From contig NC_135176.1 in assembly GCF_041146795.1 (NCBI RefSeq), forward strand, positions 14,256,286 through 14,320,285: a stretch of 64,000 bases of DNA, read 5' to 3'. This document shows, one piece after another, positions 21,006 through 34,020 of the stretch; the first letter of the stretch is position 1, and every line of letters begins with the position of its first letter. This DNA is from Maylandia zebra. Lineage: Eukaryota > Chordata > Actinopteri > Cichliformes > Cichlidae. The position numbers and the translations under genes were made by a program. Under the pieces are notes generated by a model. The model saw only the letters and a program-made list of their open reading frames with translations. It did no database searches and had not been told where the DNA came from.

Positions 21006-24000
21006 ATTACATAAATCAGCGTGTCAATGACTGTTATTAAATCACGGCATGTCCAGCTCACCACTTCAGAGCTAGAGTTTAATTATTTGTTAATTATTAG
21101 TTTACTGACGTTTCCACTTTGACAGCATGAAGTGTTTTGGTACCCCCTGACAATGAAAGCAACCAATCCCAAAAATGCAAAAGAAAGAAATACTTCTAAA
21201 TATTTTAAGGAAGAAAACTTTTCATTTGGCTATATTTTCCAAAGAAAAAGTTTGGGTTCCTTAAGTTCTTAGTCATAATTCCCCTCAGAATCACAGCTTT
21301 CAGCTCTTTGTTATTTCAAAAGGCTTCTAGCTCTGTGATCTTTCACCACTGCTGTTTTATATTGGTAAACATTTGGAAATGATCCCCTTTCTGTCTTTGG
21401 TGTTTTCTCTTTTTTTACATACTCGAGAATTTGCTGATATCCAATATAAGTCTGTTCTTTTCTCATCCAGTAAATTGTCCCCTGACCCAGTGGCTGCAAC
21501 ACCAGCAAATTCTGTTTTCATTTCAAAACTTCACAGACTCCATAAAAAACCCACCAAACATTTTCAGATGCTTGTTGTTTATTTTATTTCATCATCAAAG
21601 TTTTCGGTGATGACTGTAACAAGGCCCACCCATACAAAGCTGATTCAAGTCTGAGATTTTGGTAAAAGTCATGAGTGCTGCACATATTTTGTGTAACGCT
21701 CCTTTTCACCACTTTGACATGGCACAAAGGATCAGTACACCAAGTTCGCTTTAAATATTGAAACAAACGCTTCATCTTTAACTTTGTAACTTTTTGGTGA
21801 TAACTTCATCTTCTACTTTACAGTAAGAGACCACCATTGCTTCTCTATCACTTTGAAAGGTACATGCAGGCTGAATACAGTTTAATAGGTTTTTAAAGAG
21901 TGCCCTCCTGACTGTTTTTCTGCCCTTCTTAAAAAATGTATCTGGATCTTAGTGCCAATCTTCACAAGTAGATGGTTAGATAGGAATTCTCTGTTTTCCT
22001 CTCCTTTTCAAAGCAGCTCCCTGAAAGGAGAATAACAGAGCTGACCGGTGCTGCTGCCTGAATAAGAAGTATTCCTGTAAGGGGGCCCCCCGAGATTTTT
22101 CATGTCAAAACTCTGTAAGCCTGGTGGAACACACGCTTCCATTTTAATCTCCTGGCTCTGTGCTTTGCCACCAGGTGACGCTCCTGCTTCACAGTGCACA
22201 TCCGCGCAAGCCACCCAGCTGCGGAACAAACAAACAGACAAACGCGCTGAAAACGGAGAAAGTGTGCGCTCCAGGCACGTGAAAGCGTTTCAGCTGCTTG
22301 GCATACAAGGCGATGGAGATGGTAGAGGTGTGGTGCCCTTTATCTGTCGGCCGAGAGAATCACTCGGGTTGTCTGTCACTTTGGTTCCAGAGTGTTTTTA
22401 GTGCGTGTACTTTGCGCGTGTTTGTGCGTCTTTAGGGGAAAGACAACCGCTTGTACTCTCTCCTGACCCCCTTTTTTTTATTATTATTATTAAAAAAGGG
22501 TTTCCTTCTGCATGCCCACACAGTAACAGCATAAGGTCTACGTACTGCAGCAGCATCTCAGCAACAATTCTGCTACTACCTGGAACAGAAACTGACAGAA
22601 TGCTTTAAAACGCAATGACACACAAGTCTTTTTTAACACCATCAAAAGCAAATGAAAACTCTGTAATTGATTTTTTTTCTTCTTTCTAACCTAGACACAA
22701 TAAATAGGCCACCACCAACACCAACATGTTTCTTTTTCGCATCTCAGTGCGCACGGCACAGTTCTGTTATCCCCAGTTTTTATGTCTAAGTCTGATATTT
22801 ACATCAGTGGCCTGTGTGCAGGTGCCACAGTCAAACGCCGACAGAAAACAAATACGTTTCTTTGTCCAAATGTCAAATCTCATACCTATTTAGACAGAAA
22901 AAAAAGACAAATCATCCTCGGAGGCATTCAGGTTGCGTCAGTGGTGGCGCTCGCAGAGGTCTCTTCCATGTCTGAGCAGTTCATTATTTCTCAACCTTTG
23001 ACACTGCTTGTGTATGGGCCGAGAATTAAAAAGGCGTATTCTGAGCACACTGAAAAAGGCAAGCAGAGCACAGTGCGCGCATTGAATATTCAATTAGCGA
23101 GGGGCGACTGAGGAAAAGTGAAGCTGCGTGCCAGTCCTTCATCTTACACTGCTGATTAGCTGTTAAACAGATTATATACAGTTGAATAGGTTCAAATGTT
23201 GCAGCAGAATGCAGCCGGAGTTCAAGGCAATGACGAGCGGTTTTCTTCCTTGCCACTTCAGCAAGCTCAACACACTTTGTCACCAACAACAGCTCCGTAA
23301 TGAAACGTGTTGCTTTTGCGGGGTTTTTTTTCTGTCTTTTTTTTTAATAACATTCATTTTATAACACAGCGTGAGCAGCTGAACCCATTTCCAGTCCATC
23401 AGTGCAGGTCGAGATGTTAGTTGAAGCTGCAGCGAAATATAAAATGATAACCGTGATAGACTGCAGACTGCGGGGATAATATTTTTCTGCCTTCTAAATG
23501 TTAAAGCAAAATTAAACCTTTTTTTTTTCATTTATAACCACACAAACAAACCCACTATAGTTTTATCAGTAAACGCGTTCCTTAGGCTTACTGACAAAAA
23601 CTGTTACAAGTCTTTTAAAAACGCCTCACATCCTCAAGTGATGAAATGTTAAGCTAAAAGTGTATTAAAATCACTAAAGTCCTGATTGAAAATTATCTAC
23701 TGGAAGTCATTTCCCCCCTTCCAGCATTAAGTCTGGACTCTGCATTTATAAACCAAGTTGGAAGTGTGGAACAGCTTGTATTTATTTCTTAAGGCGAGAG
23801 TAAATAAACACCTTAAAGTGTGTAAAAGTTTACAAACTGTTTTGTAAAAAGTTAGTGAGTTAACTTGTTAAGATTTACTACACACTTTTTACTAAGCTGG
23901 ATAAGTTTAAAGTAGTTGAATGTGCAGTGCCACAGCAAGCCACGCGGGTCCAAAAGAGCTCTCATTGAGAAGCCACGTGTCCGTTTCCAAAGCCTCTCCA

Positions 24001-26359
24001 ACTTAACCACCTCCTTTGTACGACTAACCCACATCGGCAGCGTCCCTCCACATAAAGGGATTTGCAATTTCAAGATATTTCAGCTTAAATGTTTTTGACA
24101 GTTCCCTCGCTTTTACCTCGGCTTGGTTATTTTAACTGTGCCAAATGGGTCACCTTGGGTTGCTGTCTGCGCGCAAAGGGCTTTTGCGCGCATTCAGTCT
24201 GAATTTTTTCCAACTTTCCTTGACGGGGAAACCAGCTGCTGGTCGTGAAAAGACGGCTTATTAATTGTCCTTTGTCATGCAGAATTGCTTGATTTCTAAA
24301 GAAACGTACAAAGGCTCTTTTTCAGGATTCAAGTATTTTGTTTCGTGCGTATTTTCAAACCATCGAATCAGCTGCAGCGCCGCGCCGTCTACCAGACTCT
24401 CAGGTACTGACTGCCTGCTCCCTTTGTCCCCTTTTAATGCTGTTGTAAATCGTGCAGACTGATTTGTTACAAGCTGTTCTTTTAATCTGATAGATAAGAG
24501 ACATGTCAAAGAAAAGCCGTAAATAAAAAATTAGCCAGAATAAAGACAAGGGCGAGTCTGCTAGATGGGCGCCTGTTGACTCAAGCGGCTCTCCAGCGTC
24601 AGGGGAGCCCTCTCCTCAGCTCCGTCAAGGTTACGTCCACAATTCCCTTTTCTTCTTTTTAAAAAGACACCGTAGTCCTTTTTGCTTCAATGAATTGATC
24701 GGCACAAAATTAAGAATAAATAAATTGAGCATTTGAAGCACCGAGCGTATAAGCTCCCCCAGGGCGCATACCCCCGGGCTATTGAATGGATAAAGGGCGC
24801 TTTGCAGAGGACGTTGTGAGCAAAATGGAGCTCTATGGTGCAATTAACAAAATGGTCTAATCCCATATCTTAACAAATGCAAATATTAGAGTTTTGTTAA
24901 AATGGTTAAGTGAACAATTAAATGAAAGTTTACAAGTGGAACTTCACATCCAAATAAGGCACGCTGATGCAGATAACGTGCTGTACGCAATTTAGGAACA
25001 GTTTTTAGTCTCTTTAGAAAACTCTAGCAGTACGTTTATACGGAGTAAATATAATTTAAAGCCTATTCAGCCTAATAAATATGACTTGGGCAGTCAAAGG
25101 CTCTAAAGAACAGCCGCTGTTGCGGTGCGTAAAACGGGCAAAAAAATATGGAACTATACACCTAACTCATAGTTTGATTTTTTGGACGTTTTTTATTTAT
25201 AACATAATATTTATTTTAAACTGAAATAAAAAGAAAATTACACATACACTGATTTTACACTCGTTTTTCACCAGGAGAGCATTTTAGTTTTTTCCTAGAA
25301 GACTGGGTTTCTTTTTTTAAGGGCTGCCGCGTATTATTTGACAAATAATTCATTTGGCTGGTTTAAATCATTAACAATTTTTTAAAAAAAAATGCTATGC
25401 TAATTAATATTTTTTTATGTTATCAAGTTACACGTGTCGAGTTTTAATAGGTTTGTATGGGGCTAAAGCACACAGAGTTTATAAAACCGACAACAATCTT
25501 GTGCACAGTGCTCCGTTAACAATTAGAACAATCTGGGTCACGGACACTAAACTGCGTCCTTTTCTCATTTATTTTCATGTTAGATCGATATCTTAAGTTA
25601 TGCGCATTCCTGATGCACCATTATACACCCACAGTGATTATTTACTCGGTCACACGAGACAGATCGTTTCAGCTGGGATGAAACTTTGGGGGGGGGGGAA
25701 AGCTCAGAAGGGCCAGGCAGCTATAGCTGGGTCGAGTGCCCCCCAGGGAAAGCGCGTAAGAGGTGTCCACGATAATGCATTTATCGCTTCTGAGTGATAA
25801 AGATTATGAAGTACTTAATTTACTCCTTCTTAGGCACGTAATATCCAACGCGCTTCTTCGATGCAAAAGAACATTTTATTTGTGTGTACGACGCAGGGCA
25901 GTCTGGGAATCTCACGGGGGGAAATAGTAACACCAAATTTGTTTTGGGTTTCTGTGGGGGAAAATTAACTCTGTTAAGCACCTTTAAAATCTCCCCAAAG
26001 CACCAACACACCCTGCAACCAGCAGCTTTAACGTTTCGTGAGGGAATTTTAAAATATGCGTGTTTAATTTGCACAGAAACAGTCTAAGTTCTGAAAAGCC
26101 GAGCAAAGCGAACGTTTTCACGTAAGCGCAGCTATCCAAAGTTTTAATATGTGAATGTCCCTATATCTTATTTCTTAGTTTAAATAAAGGATACTAGATA
26201 CAATTTCGAATATTTGTAATTGTACCTTTTTGGCTTTTTCCTTTTAAATTAATACCCAAACTAATATTTTCAGCCGGAAAACAGAATACAGAATGTTTGT
26301 CCCCGTGCGCATTCAGTGGTGCGCAAAAAAACATAAAATAATAACCCACAAGACAACGC
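21006..26359. other. Intergenic between convergent arhgap31 and gsx1
   Basis: About 5.4 kb with no recognised gene or mobile element. The stretch 22000-26100 is more complex and GC-balanced than the flanking AT-rich DNA and free of repeats, as regulatory DNA near a developmental gene often is. An 11-G run lies at 25688-25698. Confidence 0.6.
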
Positions 26360-26379
26360 AGTCTACCGCTCAGAAATAT

Positions 26380-26385
26380 TTTATT
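26380..26385 (-). promoter_or_regulatory. Candidate poly(A) signal of gsx1
   Basis: The - strand reads AATAAA here (TTTATT on +), about 510 nt beyond the stop. Further AATAAA copies lie at about 26400-26410 in an AAATAAATAAAT-like tract, so either site may be used. Confidence 0.5.
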
Positions 26386-26620
26386 TAAGTATGAACATTT
26401 TTAAATAAATAAATATTTTTTTTTCAATTACACTGAGGATATAATTTCAGAGTGGTGTCGGCGGATTTCTCTCCAGCTTTCCATATTTTAAGTCACAGTT
26501 CCATCCACATAGAATGAATCTAACCAGTATTTACCAAGTATAGTACAAAATACTGTCTTCCCCAAAATACTCATTAACAATGTTGCTATTGTTTGTTTGG
26601 GTTTTGTTTTTGTTTTTTTT

Positions 26621-26643
26621 GGGGGGGGGGGGGGGGGGGGGGG
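26621..26643. repeat. Homopolymer of 23 G in the gsx1 3' UTR
   Basis: T8 then G23 on the + strand, so C23-A8 in the gsx1 transcript. It is prone to slippage and sequencing error; the exact count may be wrong. Confidence 0.9.
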
Positions 26644-26896
26644 TATCTTTACAAATATGCCTACCATATTCATCGGATTGGCAACAACAAGTGACTGTTT
26701 TCAGAAAAAACTACATACAAAACGTACAACATGTATACAGCTATACAATAATTCAGGGCAGTCCCCTGATTTTAAAATATTCTCTGTCTATGTACAGTCG
26801 ACTGAACACAAGTGGAACAGTCTGTTTGTTTTTGGCTGTATTCAAAATCATCAGGAGCAAAATCTTTCAGAAAGGGGGGATCAAAGAGGGGGGCGT

Positions 26897-27249
26897 TCAG
26901 GGGGAGACGGACAGGTCCACATCTTCCTTTTCGGACGAGGAAGGAGATATGGGAATGTCATCATCCTCTTCCTCCGAGCATCTGGCGGTTGACAGGGACG
27001 AGCATTTGCAGTTATGTGATCCAGTCCTTTGGCCGCTGCTCTTTCCCTCCTTTTTGTGCTTCACTCTGCGGTTCTGGAACCAGATTTTCACCTGCTTCTC
27101 GGACAAGTTCAGGTACGTGGCGATCTCAATGCGCCTCAGTCTGGAGAGGTACATGTTGGAGGTGAACTCTCGCTCCAGCTCCAAAAGTTGCGTGCTGGTG
27201 AAGGCGGTGCGCATGCGCTTGCTGCTCTGAAGTTTGCCGTTACTGTTTT
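26897..27249 (-). CDS. gsx1: gsx1 exon 2 (homeobox)
   Basis: Starts after TTTTCTCAG with AAAACAGTAACG ([17 protein letters not shown]), encodes the whole homeodomain and the acidic C terminus ending DVDLSVSP, then stop. All helix-3 DNA-contact residues (WFQNRR) are intact. Confidence 0.96.
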
Positions 27250-27738
27250 CTGAGAAAACAAACATAAACTGTGAGCCACGGGGGGGGGGGGAATTGTGGA
27301 AACAAATTTAATAAAGCGTTTTCTGAACTCGATCAGTAGTTAAAACAGCCTCTACTCACCGATGGAGATGCAGTGGAACTGTCGAGGGTCTGGGACCGAG
27401 TAGGCAGCCTGGTATATCCCCGGTCCGTGGCTGAGGTTGACGCTGTTGGATGAAGAGTGTTGCCTCGACAGAGCCGAGTGGCAGTACTGTGAGCTGAAGG
27501 GAGGAAACGATGCTTTGAGAAGCGGCAGCGTCGGTGGAGATGGATGGAGCTGGGAGGCGGTCATGCACAGCGGGCAGAAGCACAAAAGCCCGGCTTTCCT
27601 CGAGTGGCAGGAGCCTGGCAGCCCGTGCGCGTGATGCGGCGAGTGCACAGCGTACGGGAATAAAGGTGGGTTGTTCTCGTTCCCTTTGTCGTTGGCCTCC
27701 CTTAAAATCAAGGAATCCACGAGAAAAGATCTCGGCAT
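26897..27738 (-). CDS. gsx1: GS homeobox 1, ParaHox transcription factor (two exons)
   Basis: Homeodomain factor of the Gsx/ind ParaHox family, which patterns intermediate dorsoventral neural progenitors as a nuclear transcriptional regulator. Exons 27738-27360 and 27249-26897 join (CATCG|AAAAC) to give 732 nt, 243 aa; human GSX1 is about 264 aa. The protein opens [14 protein letters not shown], a SNAG-like repressor motif shared with GSX1. Exon 1 also has [18 protein letters not shown], a Cys-containing [12 protein letters not shown] block and [10 protein letters not shown], which separate Gsx1 from Gsx2. The homeodomain lies near residues 137-196, including [19 protein letters not shown] and the recognition helix [17 protein letters not shown]. 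The tail is acidic (EEEDDDIP). The start is the ATG at 27738; the open frame continues upstream without a conserved ATG. It is convergent with arhgap31. Confidence 0.96.
27250..27359 (-). other. gsx1 intron, only 110 bp, with a C-tract
   Basis: A short intron bounded by GTGAGT and TCTCAG. The + strand shows 12 consecutive G (27280-27291), so the pre-mRNA carries a 12-nt C tract about 30 nt before the acceptor, where a pyrimidine tract is expected. Confidence 0.9.
27360..27738 (-). CDS. gsx1: gsx1 exon 1
   Basis: Encodes residues 1-126 plus one base: SNAG-like start, His/Pro-rich region, [20 protein letters not shown] and [11 protein letters not shown]. The donor is CCATCG|GTGAGT. Confidence 0.95.
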
Positions 27739-27860
27739 GTTTGCAAACTTGTTGCTCGGCGTGCTCGAAAGTTGAAGTCGTTCGTGCTCGTTTGGTTGCG
27801 TCAGCGTGCTCTCTCCGGGACTGTGGACAGCGAAGTGGTGCTGAAGGCGCACAGCCTCTC

Positions 27861-27869
27861 CTTAAATAG
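27861..27869 (-). promoter_or_regulatory. TATA-like box of gsx1
   Basis: On the - strand the sequence reads CTATTTAAG about 125 bp before the ATG, in a GC-rich context. It would place transcription start near 27835 and give a leader of about 100 nt. Position and composition only; no start-site data. Confidence 0.4.
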
Positions 27870-29690
27870 CTGCCGTGGACTCGGTTCGGCCATGTGACGG
27901 TTACGCTGTAAGCGGCCAAGAGCTCTCAATAGGGTTTTGTGCCTTTCTCTCGGCATTCCCACTGCACGCTTCCCCATTATTTCACTTGTTAACTAAATGA
28001 ACTGCATAATGTAGTCTATTCTTGTCAGCCCCACCCACGCCGCAAGAGGCGGCACAGCCCATTCTCCCTTTTATCATCATTCTCATTTTATCATAGAGAC
28101 GAGCTTAAATTTGCGAGAGAAAACGTTTCTGTCACATTTGGAGAGCCGGCGTGCATTCAAGTTTTGTCTTAGACATTAACCAGTGTGTCTGAGTTAAAGT
28201 CTAAAGTAGGTCTGCGTGTCCCGGGGCGAGAGGTAGAGGTGGAGAGTCGCTGGCACACATTTACATTTATTCAAATATTTCAATCCAGCAGGTAAATTAG
28301 AGAGCGATTTCCCCGCAGTTGCTTTTAAAAATCAAAAGTTAATCGCGTCTATATTTGGTGGAGCTGTCAAGGCAAAGCCGCCAAGTATTGTTAAAGTTTT
28401 TCTTTTTTTAAATTAACACCAGAAAACACCCATGATTCCAAAACCTACGTCTTTTCTTTCTTTCTTTTTTCCTCATTATTTGCGTCTGCATCCCGGCAGG
28501 TCCGTGTGTCTACTTTACTGACAGTGCAGAAAGAATAAGAAAAAAACATAAACGCAACAGCTGAATGTAAAGTTTATGCATATCCATTTTAGGGTTAATG
28601 TGTCATTTCTGGGCACAAAAAAAGGGACAAGTCATTGCCTGAAGCCAGTGCTGTTAAAGAGCAGTGATTAATTCCTTTGCTCGGGCCCCTGCCGAGTCGG
28701 GGGAAAGAATATGTAAAAATAACCAGGTTTTCACTCCGCGGCCCTTATTGAATGTCATTGTGGAGGGTTTTCAATGAGAGAGAAAGAGAGTCGAATTAAA
28801 GTGTGTGACAGCGGCGGATAGACCCAACAAAGGCGACTCTGTCATAGAGGAGCCCAGTGCGCGGTGCGTGAAGCCCCCGCCTCGCGCTCTGATTGAATTA
28901 AGTAATAGGAAAACATTTTCTTTCACTTTAAGGCTTTCTGAACAAGACCTTCAAAGAGACTTGGAGCCGTAATATGTGAGTAAATAGTGGAATGCGATTC
29001 TTCTTCTGCAGAGCTGCTTCTTTCCTAAGCACACAACGTTAAAGTACGACTAGACGTGACATAAAAGGCGAAACTCGACGCTTGTTTTCCCCTCTTTTTC
29101 TTTCCTTCTGATGTTCCTATACTTGACACGAAGGCCATCTTTTTTTTTAATGTAAGAAAGGCTCCTCGTTGTCGCTTTATTGTTTACGTGTTATGCTTTA
29201 AGCATCATTTGCCATAAATTGTCACGTCCAGGGAATTAGTCCTTCAGCTCCACACAACACAGCCACATGACGGTGTGATGCTATCTGTTCTCTCCTCATA
29301 AAAGAGGCTTAATGCGCTCAGCTTCACACCGCTAATCTTCCATAAAAAATAAAAAAAACAAGACCTGTAATTAGGTGGCGCCATTAAAGTAGTTACAAAT
29401 TAGGAGCAGTTAAATCCTTTAACGAGATCTCGTCATTAGGACAAAAACCTGTTATATGCGCAAGAGCCATTTTCAGATTTATTTATTTTTTGCATTAGTC
29501 CATCCTTTCATTTCCTGCCAGGAATGAGCCATTAACTAGTCTGTCAATCTTGCTGCAATCTCTGAAACCTGTAAATACGAATCTGCCGCTTTTATTACGA
29601 TTCCTAATTAGTTAATACGTTAATGACTTGTTTTCATCATACCTCAAAACACTCACCGAGAGCTTGCCAGCTTGTGCGCTAAAGCCCCCC
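27870..29690. other. gsx1 upstream region
   Basis: Repeat-free 5' flank of gsx1. It is GC-richer near 28020-28060 and 28840-28890, with several TAAT cores at 29360-29640. No coding sequence. Likely to hold promoter-proximal elements; this is inferred from position only. Confidence 0.5.
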
Positions 29691-29691
29691 T

Positions 29692-29705
29692 AAAATAAAA
29701 TAATA

Positions 29706-29745
<40 letters not shown>

Positions 29746-29765
29746 TGATGATGATGATGATGATG
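29692..29765. repeat. Compound (TAA)n(TGA)n trinucleotide repeat
   Basis: An AAT/TAA run passes directly into ATGATGATG repeats ending GATGAAAAAGG. Confidence 0.93.
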
Positions 29766-31319
<1,554 letters not shown>

Positions 31320-32663
31320 CCTTTTTTTAGGGGCATGTCAGTGATTATTTTGATTTGAGGAAAAATTCGAAAATGTATAATCACAACTTAACTCAGCTTG
31401 GCCTCACAATTAAACAGATCAAATTTAAGCTTTAACAGTTTCAAGAAACTGCTAAGTGAGACTTACATTTTCAACACTTCTGATGTACAGTTCTTAAAAA
31501 ATGTTGGTTTTTTTTGTTGAAATTTTTATAGTCTCAAAAATGAATGTTTTGTCCTTGAGTCGGGTTTGTACATTTGTTGACATCTGGTTGCCTTTTTACT
31601 GATGAGAAAAACTCAAAATACCATGTCTATGAACTTTTTTTACATTCCCTGTTTCAATGTTGCTGCATCAGGAGAGGAGATCAGGCAAACCAGCAACATT
31701 TTACAAATCAGTACATTACAAAACATATGCATTATGGTTTGCCTTTTTGTAAAACAGATTTTTAAAGGAATCATATTCAGAAGATCAGAAATGTGTCGAA
31801 ATGTGATTAAAACTGATTATTCCATTCTTGTTTCCATTCTGAAAATAGTGGAATACGTCAGGTTTTCTTTGGAGTTTCGTCTTTGGCCCAACACTGATAT
31901 GTATAACTTGGACCACTTTTATTGATATGAATGTAACATTTCCAGAAACATTCAATCCAAATGCTCTGCCACAATATTCCCTCTCAATCAGTTTTCATCT
32001 GTAAACAAGTACAAGTACACAACCCTTTTGTTTCAGCACAAATCAAAGCTTAGATTTGTGTAAACCATGCACAACACTTTTTATTGTAGCTTCAGATCTC
32101 TCTAAAGATGAAGAGGACTGATGATTAAGGCAAGTGAAGTAAAAAATATAAACAAGTCAAATGATGATGAGATCAGCCAAGCGGTGAAGATGTATTTGGA
32201 GTAGACTGTGGCATTTGTGGTCTAAATGTAACCTCATTATTGGCTGATAACTGATCAGAAATCACTGCATCCTGATATGAAGCATTGCCTTCTTATCTTG
32301 CTGTCCTAGCTGTTAGCAAAGTCCCAAGTAAATATATAGCATTTTTAATGTTTTAATAAAACCTTTAAAATCGTGTATAACTTGTTGTCCCTCCCTTCTT
32401 AATTCATTTTTCTGTAATTTTCAAATGTTTTCTGATTGCTTGAAATACTCAACTACACTCTCTAATCATCAGTAACATGAGCAGAATCTTTGTCACTTAG
32501 TTATTTTTTATTACTGTAACTAGGTTCACAAATTGCAGGATAAATGTCTGACATTTGACCACAAGCTGAGCCTGAATGTCTGGGTTGCTCGCTAATATAT
32601 TTAATATTCACAATTAAATCTGCTGAGAATTTTAAAATATATATTTGTGTCAAATGAGGCGGT
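31320..32663. other. Intergenic
   Basis: AT-rich, no gene or repeat family recognised. The ORFs at 31574-31925 have no coding signature. Confidence 0.6.
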
Positions 32664-34020
32664 GTGAAAAGGGAAGAGTCGATTGGACCCAAAAGTGCAG
32701 ACTCTCAGAAAACTTAACTTAAAAGCAGCTTTATTGCTGGAATGCCAAAAATACAAAACTAAACTATGAGGCACAGGAAAACTAGACAAACAGGCAGCAC
32801 ACACAGCACGGGAATGATGGAGATTGCAACACAGGACAGAGGAAGACGCAGACATTAATACACACAAGAGCTGTGTCCCAAAGCGTAGGCTGCATCCTTC
32901 GGAGGCCGCATTTGAAGGCCGATTACGTCACAGCCAGGCGACGAAGGCTGTCCCAATTCGTCAACTCCTTCAAATGCGGCCGACAAATGCGTCCTTCATT
33001 TCCCCGAATTTGAAGGATGGGTCGGGTGTTTCCTTCGTGTCCCACCATATCCCAGAATTCATAGCGCGGCCCAGCCAATTCCAGTTTCCAACAATGGCAG
33101 CCGGGTCACAAAATAATATTTTCAGGCGAGAAAGTAGCCGTGTAAACTTCAAATATCTGCTTGGTTTATCAAGACACGCATATTTGCAAAAGTGCTCCGA
33201 CGTTTTCGGAGACGTCTGTTACCCACCCGCTCGATAGCTAGCCGGGGGGTTCAATGGTCACTCGAACCGGCGAGAGCAGCGGACTCCCGGCTTCGTCATT
33301 TTCAGACCCCCGCTCTTTCGCTACTCAGGTTAAACATGATATATAAGTCACTCGGATAACTTGTTTGGCTTTTTTCGGTGTTTTACTTGTTGCGGAATAA
33401 ATCGGTTTGGCTGAGATCAAACTTATTAGATTGGATTAAATAAAACTTTATTAATCCTCTGGGGGGGTTTCTCCAGGATTTTCACACAGCTGAATAAACG
33501 TCAAACAGAAAACTGAATAAACAGAAGTTTGAGACGGTCGAGAATTTACGCCAGTGTCCTGTTATATTTTAGATAGCAAGGAGCAGACGGCTGAGTTTAT
33601 TAAACTTCACCGAGACAGCGGTGACGCAAATCTGAAGGCTAGACTGTCCCATTTCACAGCCTCGCACTTCTGTCCTTCTCGGTCTTCGAAGGACCCGGCC
33701 CACGTAGACCGCGAAGGCCAGGTTCTTCGAAGACAGAGAAGGCCGGAAGTGCGAGGATGCGGCCTACGTTTTGGGACACAGCTATTGACAAACGAGGTAA
33801 CACACCACAGGAGGGAACACAGCTGAACGTAATCTAACTAACGAGACAGGAACAAGGCTGAACATGAAGATCACAGGACAAATGACTGTCAAAGTAAAGC
33901 AGGAAGTGACAAGCACACTGATACAGAAACTAAGATACAGGAACTTGACAGGAAAAAGTAAACCACAAAGAAAAAAGTGACTTAACACAGGAGATGACAC
34001 AGAAACACATAGGGGGCACA
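32664..34020. mobile_element. Dispersed repeat interrupted by a DNA transposon
   Basis: The flanks 32664-32867 (GACCCAAAAGTGCAGACTCT, then GCAGCTTTATTGC) and 33784-34020 (strings of ACACAGG, GACAGGAAC and AACACAGG) look like the two halves of one dispersed fish repeat of unassigned class. The element at 32868-33783 lies between them. The family was recognised by style only, without alignment. Confidence 0.45.
32868..33783. mobile_element. Non-autonomous DNA transposon with 30-bp terminal inverted repeats
   Basis: The left end AGCTGTGTCCCAAAGCGTAG and the right end, read inverted (AGCTGTGTCCCAAAACGTAG), agree at 28 of 30 positions over AGCTGTG...GCATCCT. The 916-bp interior has further GAAGG/CCTTC inverted motifs and no transposase. 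No clear target-site duplication was seen. A fragment at about 33574-33610 (EQTAEFIKLH) recalls the MADF/Myb-like protein of PIF/Harbinger elements, so that superfamily is a guess. Confidence 0.7.

Larger units (their letters stand above)
26360..26896 (-). other. gsx1 3' untranslated region (probable)
   Basis: About 540 nt from the stop to a canonical signal at 26380-26385. On the mRNA strand it contains a run of 23 C (26643-26621) followed by 8 A. Otherwise AT-rich and without an ORF on the mRNA strand. Confidence 0.6.

Noticed and set aside
26580..27230. 216-codon ORF on + opposite gsx1
   Set aside because: Antisense shadow of the gsx1 homeobox and 3' UTR; its Gly run is the G23 tract.
27352..27852. 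Longer gsx1 start about 38 codons upstream
   Set aside because: The upstream extension begins at a GTG, has no ATG and no family similarity; [10 protein letters not shown] at 27738 is the conserved N terminus.
32824..33237. 137-codon ORF on +
   Set aside because: It starts in the outer repeat and runs across the end of the TIR-bearing transposon, so it is a chance reading of mobile DNA.
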